A stretch of DNA of 64,000 bases from Vibrio chagasii (GTDB taxonomy: Bacteria > Pseudomonadota > Gammaproteobacteria > Enterobacterales > Vibrionaceae): contig CP090852.1 of the NCBI GenBank assembly GCA_041879415.1, positions 62,001 to 126,000 of the forward strand, read 5' to 3'. Below the pieces are notes generated by a model. The model did not search any database and was not told the origin of the DNA. It saw only the letters and a list, made by a program, of their open reading frames with translations. The first letter of the stretch is position 1. Every line of letters starts with the position of its first letter. Made by a program: the position numbers and the translations under genes. Positions 56,931 to 64,000 of the stretch are shown here, piece by piece.

Positions 56931-57687
56931 AATAAAACCTTATATTTAACAGTGTAAGCTCATATAAAACACAGTTTGAATATGTCTTGCTACTCGCATT
57001 TACTTGTTAATAAAACTTTGCTTGTTAACAAAGATATAATCTTGCTGGTTTTATATCTCCTGACGAAATAGAACGATATAAACTAATTCGCTCTCGTTTC
57101 GACAAAATATAAACTACGCCTAAAATTATGTGATCAAAACGACAAATATCGACATCAATAATTCCATTTTTGAAATAGGTGCTTTTCATTTATGAAAGTA
57201 ATAATTCTGTCACTTTAATCATGAATATTTCAGATGCTTTATTGATAACTTGAAGTATTAAGAATTGCCTGAATAATTCAGAGTCACGATAAGTGAGGTT
57301 AAGGTGGTTAATTTATACTTTTCATGCACTTAAAGATTGTTTCCACAAGGGTAAGAGTCGGGCGATAGATGTGTGATTTCTTCACTATTTCGTTATTTAT
57401 AACGAGCAGCGTGCGTTTATTTACGCAGAAATATATATTTTTTATCTATTACTCATGAAGCGTGGAAAAACTGTGTCACATCAATGGTTATCCACGTTTT
57501 TGTTACTCATTGAGGTATTTATTGCCGGTTATATTGGAAGGTGAGGGGAAGAATTGAGAGTGTTAAAACCGTTTTTATGAAGTCCAAACCTTACTTCATA
57601 GCCCGTTGATTGTGGTTGATGAGAACAGATAAAGCGTATTCTGAAGTAACAAGTGGCGGTGACGCACTGCCACTTGTTAAATTTTGC
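56931..57687. other. 757-bp AT-rich region upstream of the second atp operon
   Basis: No gene is seen on either strand. It must contain the promoter of atpI2. TATAAACT is repeated near 57078 and 57108. A perfect 10-bp hairpin at 57648-57678 lies near the LysR stop codon. Confidence 0.55.
57648..57678 (-). terminator. Hairpin after the LysR gene
   Basis: AACAAGTGGC / GCCACTTGTT form a perfect 10-bp stem with an 11-nt loop, 10 nt after the stop codon of the minus-strand LysR gene. The minus-strand tail is only moderately T-rich. Confidence 0.7.
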
Positions 57688-58572
57688 TTATGGCGCTTCA
57701 TAACTTAGATATTGAATACACAAATCATGAAATGCTTGCGCTTGGGGTGAGATCGTACGGTCAGATAGTCGGAATATCCCAATTTGACGCTGTAAAGGCG
57801 GGTCGATCAAAGGAATCCACACCAAACGTGTTTCATTGGTTGGGAAAGCAAGCTTAGGCAGTGTGGTTACCCCAATGCCTAATTCCAACACAGAAAATAG
57901 AGAAGTGATGTTTTCTACCGAATACAGGGCTTGCTCGCTGAGCATACGTGCAGGTGTTGGATCGAGTAGGGTACAAGTCCCGTTGCGAATGAACGGCTGT
58001 TTTAACAAAGTTTGCCATTCTATGCCCTCGGATTGAGCGGCAATTGGGTTGTCCTTTAAGCAGACCACACCGATAGGATCGGAAAGAAGTGGAGTGAAGT
58101 CGATACTCTCTTCTTCTAAATGGGAAGTATTGCCTAGGGCGACATCCACTTCTCCAGAAAGTAATCTTGCTTCTACACCTGCCGCATTATCATCAATCAG
58201 GCTCACCTCAACGTTTGGGTATTGCTCACAAAAGGCCCCTAACACGCTAGGGATCAATTTGGCTGCAACCGACGGCACGCTCGCTATTCGAACTCTTCCT
58301 TGTTGCCCAGCCGCCGCTGCACGCAAGTCATTGTCTAGTGCTTTGTAAACATTCAAGAATTGGATAATTTTTGGTAGGCATATTTCACCGAAAGGTGTCA
58401 GCGTAGATTTATTGCCTGTTTCAAACAGTGGCTGACCGAGTATTTTCTCAAGCTCTTTTATCGAAGTAGACAGTGCCGCCTGAGAGCGATTAGCTCGGTG
58501 AGAAGCCGCTCGAAATCCACCTTCTTCGACGACTAAAACAAAATGTTTTAACTGTTGTAGCTTAATACTCAT
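57688..58572 (-). CDS. LysR-family regulator of the BCCT locus
   Basis: A 294-residue LysR protein: helix-turn-helix IKLQQLKHFVLVVEEGGFRAASHRANRSQAALSTSIKELEKILGQPLFETG and an effector domain beginning GRVRIASVPSVAAKLIPSVLG. It is divergent from the RidA gene, so it probably controls the RidA / dehydrogenase / M19-like / BCCT genes. A palindromic T-N11-A candidate site lies at 58601-58621. Confidence 0.9.
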   Translation of the reverse strand: MSIKLQQLKHFVLVVEEGGFRAASHRANRSQAALSTSIKELEKILGQPLFETGNKSTLTPFGEICLPKIIQFLNVYKALDNDLRAAAAGQQGRVRIASVPSVAAKLIPSVLGAFCEQYPNVEVSLIDDNAAGVEARLLSGEVDVALGNTSHLEEESIDFTPLLSDPIGVVCLKDNPIAAQSEGIEWQTLLKQPFIRNGTCTLLDPTPARMLSEQALYSVENITSLFSVLELGIGVTTLPKLAFPTNETRLVWIPLIDPPLQRQIGIFRLSDRTISPQAQAFHDLCIQYLSYEAP

Positions 58573-58600
58573 GACTTCGATCCCTCTCTAGCCCTTGCTA

Positions 58601-58621
58601 TACCTTACTTTTTGCAAGGTG
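58601..58621. promoter_or_regulatory. Candidate LysR-type site
   Basis: TACCTTACTTTTTGCAAGGTG contains inverted ACCTT / AAGGT arms with T-N11-A geometry, 28 nt upstream of the LysR start codon in the shared region. One copy only; moderate support. Confidence 0.4.
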
Positions 58622-58729
58622 ATAGATTTTACTTATCAAATGCACAAAATTTACCGTTAGATTTATCAGGCGTCAAGGTGCAGTATTTAACCATCTTGAA
58701 ACATAGTTGTTACAAAGTTGGATGGAATC

Positions 58730-59128
58730 GTGAACGCACAAACTAAAAAACACCCAGTAAAAACCGCTCTTTTTGCTTCAAAAGCACCACTAGAGTGGGC
58801 AATCGTTAATAACGGCACTCTATACACGGCTCAGATTCCAATTGATGAAACGGGCGCAGTCGTAGAAGGCGGTATTGAAGCGCAAACGCGTCAGACTTTT
58901 AACAACCTTGTTCATACCTTGGAGTGTGCAGGCGAATCGATGGATTCTGTGCTGCAGGTTCTGATCTACGTGACTGACCGTGAGTACCTGAAAACGGTAA
59001 ACAGCGTATACGGAGAATACTTCAACGCACCTTATCCAAACCGTGCAGCAGTCGTTGTTGCAGGGCTAGCTAGAGAAGAGATGTTGGTTGAGTTCGTGGT
59101 TTATGCATCGGCGTCTCAACCTGAATAA
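58730..59128 (+). CDS. RidA-family (YjgF) protein
   Basis: A 132-residue RidA-like protein. The segment PNRAAVVVAGLAREEMLVEFVVYA contains the conserved arginine that binds the carboxylate of imine intermediates and the following glutamate. RidA proteins hydrolyse reactive enamines/imines released in amino-acid or amine breakdown. The GTG at 58730 after GGATGGA is taken as start; TTG at 58718 is possible. Its place in the BCCT locus suggests detoxification of an imine from the imported compound. Confidence 0.85.
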   Translation: MNAQTKKHPVKTALFASKAPLEWAIVNNGTLYTAQIPIDETGAVVEGGIEAQTRQTFNNLVHTLECAGESMDSVLQVLIYVTDREYLKTVNSVYGEYFNAPYPNRAAVVVAGLAREEMLVEFVVYASASQPE

Positions 59129-59315
59129 ATGGACTGTGAACTGAGGCAATCAGCGAATCAAAGCTGTTTGTCTATGCAGATCTTTATTGATACAAGCGAA
59201 TGGTTTTACGTCTAGATACAAAATTAATACTTATTCTCTATATAAATTAACAATTTATTAATTAATCCGATGGTTGCCAGACTCAACCGCAACCTAACGT
59301 TACAAGGACAGAATG

Positions 59316-60776
59316 ATGACTCAATTACAGAATGTTCAAGCAGAAAACGCACTTTATATTGGCGGCGAATGGCAAGCGGGTGTAAGCACCGTTGCGAACA
59401 TTAACCCATCAGACATTTCTGAAAACATTGGTAACTTTGCACAAGCAAGTGCAGAGCAAGTTCAACAAGCGATTTCAGCGGCAAAATACGCTCAACCAGA
59501 GTGGGAAAAAACACCGATTGAACGCAAGCAAGCCGTGCTTCAAGCCATTGGTGATGAGCTGATTGCCCGTTGTGGTGAGTTGGGTACTTTGCTTTCTCGT
59601 GAAGAAGGTAAGCCTTTTGCTGAAGGTCGTGGTGAGATTTACCGTGCAGGTCAGTTCTTCCAATACTTTGCGGCTGAAGTGCTACGCCAAATTGGTGACA
59701 ACGCAGACTCAGTACGACCTGGCGTTTCTGTTGAAGTGACTCGTGAGGCGGTAGGCGTAATCGGCATTATCTCACCTTGGAACTTCCCGACTGCAACTGC
59801 TGCTTGGAAGATTGCTCCAGCGCTTGCCTTCGGTAACAGCGTTATCTGGAAGCCAGCCAACCTAACACCAGCAAGTGCCGTTGCGCTTACTGAGATCATC
59901 CACCGCCAAGGTATCCCAGCAGGTACGTTCAACCTTGTTCTTGGTAGCGGTTCAACGGTTGGTGATGCGCTGATCAACTCTAAAGAAGTGAACGGTGTCA
60001 GCTTTACTGGTTCTGTTGATACAGGTCGTAAAGTAGCAGCAGCTACCGCGCCAAATTTCGTTCGTTGCCAATTGGAAATGGGTAGTAAGAACGCGCTGGT
60101 TATTGCTGATGATGCAGACATTCAAACCGCAGTTGAAGCGACCATTGCAGGTTCTTTCTCTGGTGCAGGTCAAAAATGTACAGCGTCTTCTCGTCTCGTG
60201 GTTATGGATAGCGTTCACGACCAATACGTTGAAGCACTGATTAAACGTATGGGCGAGCTGAAAGTGGGTCACGCATTAGAAGAGGGCGTGTTCATGGGCC
60301 CTGTTGTTGATGGCAACCAGCTTGAAGCGAACCTAGGTTGGGTTGAGAAAGCGCGTCAAAGCGGTGGTGAGCTGGCATTTGGTGGTGAACGCTTGAGCAT
60401 GCAACACGAAGGTTTCTACATGTCTCCAACGTTGTTCTTGAACACTAAGAACGATTGGGAAGTGAACCAAGAAGAAGTATTTGCACCGATGGCAAGCGTG
60501 ATTCGAGTAGCTGACTTAGATGAAGCGATTGCAACCACTAACGACACTCGCTTTGGCCTAACAGGCGGCATCATCACTCAAAGCCTACGTACTAGCGCAC
60601 TGTTCAAGCAACAAGCACAAACAGGCTGTGTGATGGTCAACCTACCAACTGCAGGTACCGATTACCACGTACCGTTTGGCGGCCGCAAAGAGTCTAGCTT
60701 CGGTCCTCGTGAGCAAGGTCAATACGCGAAAGAGTTCTACACAGTAGTTAAGACGGCTTACCAGCGTCCTTACTAA
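59316..60776 (+). CDS. NAD(P)-dependent aldehyde dehydrogenase, alpha-ketoglutarate-semialdehyde-dehydrogenase-like
   Basis: A 486-residue ALDH. Catalytic residues: Asn156 in SPWNFPTAT, Glu254 in QLEMGSKNA and Cys288 in GQKCTASSR. The GQKCTASSR form and overall pattern resemble 2,5-dioxovalerate (alpha-ketoglutarate semialdehyde) dehydrogenases, used in hydroxyproline and sugar-acid breakdown. The exact aldehyde is inferred, not shown. ATG 59316 is preferred to 59313 for spacing to AAGGA. Confidence 0.87.
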   Translation: MTQLQNVQAENALYIGGEWQAGVSTVANINPSDISENIGNFAQASAEQVQQAISAAKYAQPEWEKTPIERKQAVLQAIGDELIARCGELGTLLSREEGKPFAEGRGEIYRAGQFFQYFAAEVLRQIGDNADSVRPGVSVEVTREAVGVIGIISPWNFPTATAAWKIAPALAFGNSVIWKPANLTPASAVALTEIIHRQGIPAGTFNLVLGSGSTVGDALINSKEVNGVSFTGSVDTGRKVAAATAPNFVRCQLEMGSKNALVIADDADIQTAVEATIAGSFSGAGQKCTASSRLVVMDSVHDQYVEALIKRMGELKVGHALEEGVFMGPVVDGNQLEANLGWVEKARQSGGELAFGGERLSMQHEGFYMSPTLFLNTKNDWEVNQEEVFAPMASVIRVADLDEAIATTNDTRFGLTGGIITQSLRTSALFKQQAQTGCVMVNLPTAGTDYHVPFGGRKESSFGPREQGQYAKEFYTVVKTAYQRPY

Positions 60777-60977
60777 TCGGCTCTATATAAGAATTGGATA
60801 GCTGAAGACATTAAGTCCCTCGCTATCCAGCTATCGAATTGGCCTGATTCTCAGAGTCAGGTCAACATTCAAACCTAATCAGAAATAACAGTAGATAAGT
60901 GATTTAACCCTTTTTTGAAAACATGTTACTTGAGCGTTTTTTCAAAACCGAGCTAGAACACTGAGCTTTCAATAGGA

Positions 60978-61979
60978 GTGGTTATGTACCAGCAACGGAT
61001 TGTTATAGATGGATTGCAATACTGCAATTGGAACAGAGAATATTTCCAAACACTAAAGGCGAGCGGCGTTACAGCAGTTCACGCTACCGCGGTTTACCAC
61101 GAGACAGCTCGTGAAACCTTATCTCGCTTTGCAGAGTGGAACTTAAGATTCGAGCAGAATGCAGACCTTATCATGCCGATTCACTCAATGGCTGATGTTG
61201 AGACTGCAAAAGCGACCGGCAAAGTCGGTATTTTCCTAGGCGCTCAGAACTGTTCTCCAATCGACGATGAGATTGGTCTTATCGAAGTGATGCGTAAGCA
61301 GGGTCTATTGATCATGCAACTGACGTACAACAACCAGAGCTTATTAGCGACGGGTTGTTACGAGAAGAACGACACCGGTATTACTCGTTTCGGAAAACAA
61401 GCCATCGAAGAGATGAACCGAGTGGGCATGATCATCGATATGTCTCACAGTGCAGAACGCTCAACACTTGAAGCGATTGACTTGTCTTCTCGCCCTATTT
61501 GTATCAGCCACGCGAACCCGACGTTTGCTCACGATGCACTGCGCAACAAATCAAACGATGTGATTAAAGCACTCACCGCTCGTGGTGGCTTAATCGGATT
61601 CAGTTTATACCCATTCCACCTACCTAATGGTAGCCAATGTACCTTGGAAGACTTCTGCCAGATGGTTGCGACTACTGCTGACATGGTAGGCGTTGAACAT
61701 CTGGGTATTGGCAGTGACCTGTGTTTAAACCAACCTCAAGCCGTTCTTGAATGGATGAGAAATGGTCGTTGGTCTAAAGCGATGGACTACGGTGAAGGCT
61801 CGGCAAGCAATTCAGGTTGGCCTGATGCCCTGCCTTGGTTCTGTGGTAGTTCAGGTATGGAAAACATATATAACGGATTGATGCGTCACGGCTTTAGCGA
61901 GTCTGAAGCTGGACAAGTCTTAGGAGAAAACTGGTTTAACTTTTTGAAAGATGGCTTAGAGCCTCACAGCCAAAGTTAA
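60978..61979 (+). CDS. M19 membrane-dipeptidase-like protein with altered metal site
   Basis: A 333-residue (beta/alpha)8 protein of the renal dipeptidase (M19) family. Late family motifs are kept: IDMSHSAERS, PICISHANPTFAHDALRNK and HLGIGSDLC. But the usual N-terminal HxD zinc pair is replaced (IDGLQYCNW) and the bridging Glu region reads GIFLGAQN, without Glu. Thus two of the zinc ligands and the bridge are missing and normal dipeptidase chemistry is doubtful. Similar M19-like genes occur beside betaine-catabolic genes in proteobacteria, so a lyase or demethylase-associated role is possible. Confidence 0.82.
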   Translation: MVMYQQRIVIDGLQYCNWNREYFQTLKASGVTAVHATAVYHETARETLSRFAEWNLRFEQNADLIMPIHSMADVETAKATGKVGIFLGAQNCSPIDDEIGLIEVMRKQGLLIMQLTYNNQSLLATGCYEKNDTGITRFGKQAIEEMNRVGMIIDMSHSAERSTLEAIDLSSRPICISHANPTFAHDALRNKSNDVIKALTARGGLIGFSLYPFHLPNGSQCTLEDFCQMVATTADMVGVEHLGIGSDLCLNQPQAVLEWMRNGRWSKAMDYGEGSASNSGWPDALPWFCGSSGMENIYNGLMRHGFSESEAGQVLGENWFNFLKDGLEPHSQS

Positions 61980-62210
61980 GCTGCGCTTCTTACTAATAAG
62001 CATCTAACGAGCAGTCTGCTAAACACGTTCACTTAGTGAGAATTGCTTCATCAAATTCACAATTTAAAAGGAACAACGGTCTATTTCGCAACGCGGTAAC
62101 CCAAACATGGATTAGCCTGCCCAACACAAAAAATAATAGGGCAGGTGTTAAATACACCCTTGTAGTCATCATTTTTATGACAGCTGCAAAGAAACCTCTG
62201 GAGTCAGAGT

Positions 62211-63818
62211 ATGTCTGATTTAACCAATAGCGTGAAATCTCCAAGCTTAAATGCGGGTCAAGCACACACAACACGTAATGCAAAAAACAACACAAACCAG
62301 TCTGAATCTACGTCAGACAAATTAGGGTTATCCAACCCAGCACTTTGGTACAGCGGCGGCTTTATCGCTCTGTTCGTGACACTTGCTTTATTTGACGGCG
62401 AGCTACTATCAAGCCTAGTAAACACAGGCTTTGCGTGGTCGGTAAAAGTATTCGGTCCTTACTGGCAAATGCTTCTTCTTCTGACCTTTCTTATTGGTCT
62501 TGGCCTAGCGGCAGGGCGAACAGGTAAGGTTATCCTTGGCGGCATCGCGAAACCTGAAATGGACGGCTTCCGTTGGATGGCGATCATCTTCTGTACGTTA
62601 CTTGCAGGTGGCGGTGTATTTTGGGCTGCAGCAGAGCCGATTGCTCACTACGTTAGTCCACCACCATTGTACGGTGCGCAAGAGAACGCACAGCAAGGTG
62701 CGGTGAACGCTTTATCACAATCTTTCATGCACTGGGGGTTCCTAGCATGGGCAATCGTAGGCAGCTTAACGTCTATTGTGGTTATGCACCTTCACTACGA
62801 CAAAGGCTTACCGCTTAAACCTCGTATTTTACTTTACCCGGTATTGGGCGAGCGTGCACTGAAAGGTCACACCGGTGCTCTGATTGATGCATGTTGTATT
62901 GTCGCGGTAGCGGCGGGCACCATTGGTCCAATCGGGTTCTTGGGCTTACAAGTTAGCTATGCACTGAACGCACTGTTTGAGATTCCAGATGGCTTCACAA
63001 CGCAGCTTATCATCATCTTGTTCGCTATCGTTCTATACACAATGTCGGCACTCAGCGGTCTAAACCGTGGAATGCAAATGCTAAGCCGATACAACGTGAT
63101 TCTGGCGATGGCATTGATGGTTTACATCCTGATCTTTGGCCCTACAAACTTTATCTTTAACGGCTACATTCAAGGTGTAGGCAGCATGATCGATAACTTC
63201 ATCCCAATGGCAACATACCGTGGTGATGAGGGGTGGTTGAGCTGGTGGACCGTGTTCTTCTGGGGTTGGTTCTTAGGTTACGGCCCAATGATGGCAATCT
63301 TCATCGCACGTATCTCTCGCGGTCGTAGTATTCGCCAATTGGTTTCAACCATCAGCTTAGTAGCTCCGTTTGTTACTTGTTTCTGGTTCACGATTGTTGG
63401 TGGCTCAGGTCTTGCGTTCGAAATCGCAGATCCAGGCAGCGTAAGTAAAGCGTTCGAAGGCTTTAACTTACCAGGTGCTCTGCTAGCGGTAACTCAGCAG
63501 CTTCCAATGCCGATGCTTATCTCTATCTTGTTCCTGATCTTAACCACGATTTTCATCGTAACGACTGGCGACTCAATGACTTACACCATCAGTGTTGTAA
63601 TCAGTGGTGAGACAGAACCGAATGCAATCATCCGTACTTTCTGGGGCGTGATGATGGGCGTAACAGCGTTGATTCTGATTTCGCTAGGCTCTGGTGGTAT
63701 TTCAGCGCTGCAATCGTTCATCGTAATTACAGCGGTTCCGGTGTCCTTAATCTTACTGCCATCGCTTTGGAATGCGCCTCAAATCGCAATCAAGATGGCG
63801 AAAGAGCAGGGTCTATAA
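62211..63818 (+). CDS. BCCT-family betaine/carnitine/choline transporter
   Basis: A 535-residue secondary transporter with about 12 membrane helices after a hydrophilic N-terminus of about 45 residues. The BCCT region WAAAEPIAHYVSPP and the conserved WWTVFFWGWFLGYGPMMAIFIARISRGRSIRQLV are present; the aromatic pocket for the trimethylammonium group lies in the latter helix. The substrate is probably a betaine or related quaternary amine. GGAG precedes the ATG. It is the last gene of the locus in the window. Confidence 0.9.
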   Translation: MSDLTNSVKSPSLNAGQAHTTRNAKNNTNQSESTSDKLGLSNPALWYSGGFIALFVTLALFDGELLSSLVNTGFAWSVKVFGPYWQMLLLLTFLIGLGLAAGRTGKVILGGIAKPEMDGFRWMAIIFCTLLAGGGVFWAAAEPIAHYVSPPPLYGAQENAQQGAVNALSQSFMHWGFLAWAIVGSLTSIVVMHLHYDKGLPLKPRILLYPVLGERALKGHTGALIDACCIVAVAAGTIGPIGFLGLQVSYALNALFEIPDGFTTQLIIILFAIVLYTMSALSGLNRGMQMLSRYNVILAMALMVYILIFGPTNFIFNGYIQGVGSMIDNFIPMATYRGDEGWLSWWTVFFWGWFLGYGPMMAIFIARISRGRSIRQLVSTISLVAPFVTCFWFTIVGGSGLAFEIADPGSVSKAFEGFNLPGALLAVTQQLPMPMLISILFLILTTIFIVTTGDSMTYTISVVISGETEPNAIIRTFWGVMMGVTALILISLGSGGISALQSFIVITAVPVSLILLPSLWNAPQIAIKMAKEQGL

Positions 63819-63862
63819 AGAAACTGCTGAAAAAACGTTCTCTAAAAATGTAAGAGAAACAA

Positions 63863-63892
63863 GGTATCAGCCTTTGAAATTAGGCTGATACC
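63863..63892. terminator. Hairpin after the BCCT gene
   Basis: A perfect 11-bp stem GGTATCAGCCT / AGGCTGATACC with an 8-nt loop, 44 nt after the stop codon. There is no T-tail, so it may be a stability element. The final 108 bp of the window show nothing else. Confidence 0.65.
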
Positions 63893-64000
63893 AGATTCCG
63901 AAAGGAAGAGAAAACCCGTACTGGTGAAGATACATCGGGCGGCAAACTATTTAGGTCAAGAGATCTAGTCAGGACAAATAATAAGGGGTGAGTTCGCTTA

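Overview
The window looks like part of the second chromosome of a Vibrio of the Splendidus-type marine group. This is inferred from gene content: a second peptide deformylase, an rbsDACBKR ribose operon, yejABEF, a complete extra F1Fo-ATP synthase operon, a CARB-type beta-lactamase, and integron attC sites of the Vibrio repeat type. The species is not proven. No rRNA, tRNA, CRISPR array, intact insertion sequence or prophage was seen.

Layout. 1-5 kb: the 3' end of an assimilatory nitrate reductase gene, then small genes (secreted proteins, a GNAT acetyltransferase, a Nudix hydrolase, a deformylase, a metzincin-like secreted protein). 5-10 kb: an AT-rich accessory island. It holds four single-gene integron cassettes separated by attC sites, with no integrase (a CALIN-type array). 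The cassette genes are an unknown protein, a P-loop ATPase, an orphan protein and an FRG-domain protein. A frameshifted DoxX-like membrane gene lies just beyond the array. 10-16 kb: an EAL phosphodiesterase, an LprI-like protein, a nitrilase-type amidase and a hybrid sensor kinase. 16-23 kb: the ribose operon with two identical 16-bp palindromic operators. 23-34 kb: a short winged-helix regulator, a tandem pair of outer-membrane barrels, an EEP-family hydrolase, a class A beta-lactamase, yejABEF and an S4 RNA-binding protein.

34-48 kb: a large catabolic locus whose substrate cannot be named from sequence. It contains a sodium:solute symporter, two double-SnoaL proteins, a TRAP transporter, a LacI-family regulator, an HpcH/HpaI aldolase, a HisD-family dehydrogenase, an SDR, a bicupin and an alpha/beta hydrolase. 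A 20-bp palindrome with a CG centre (TTTTGNATNCGNATNCAAAA) occurs upstream of three of its transcription units, with a weaker partner next to the aldolase and another downstream of the TRAP genes. This defines a likely local regulon. The LacI gene has no ordinary start codon that keeps its DNA-binding helix: an ATA sits where the ATG should be.

48-64 kb: a LysR/nitrilase pair; the second ATP synthase (atpIBEFHAGDC on the minus strand, with a 17-bp perfect hairpin after it); then a LysR-flanked RidA / aldehyde dehydrogenase / M19-like / BCCT locus that looks like uptake and breakdown of a betaine-like or amino-acid-derived compound. The M19-like enzyme lacks the usual HxD and glutamate metal ligands.
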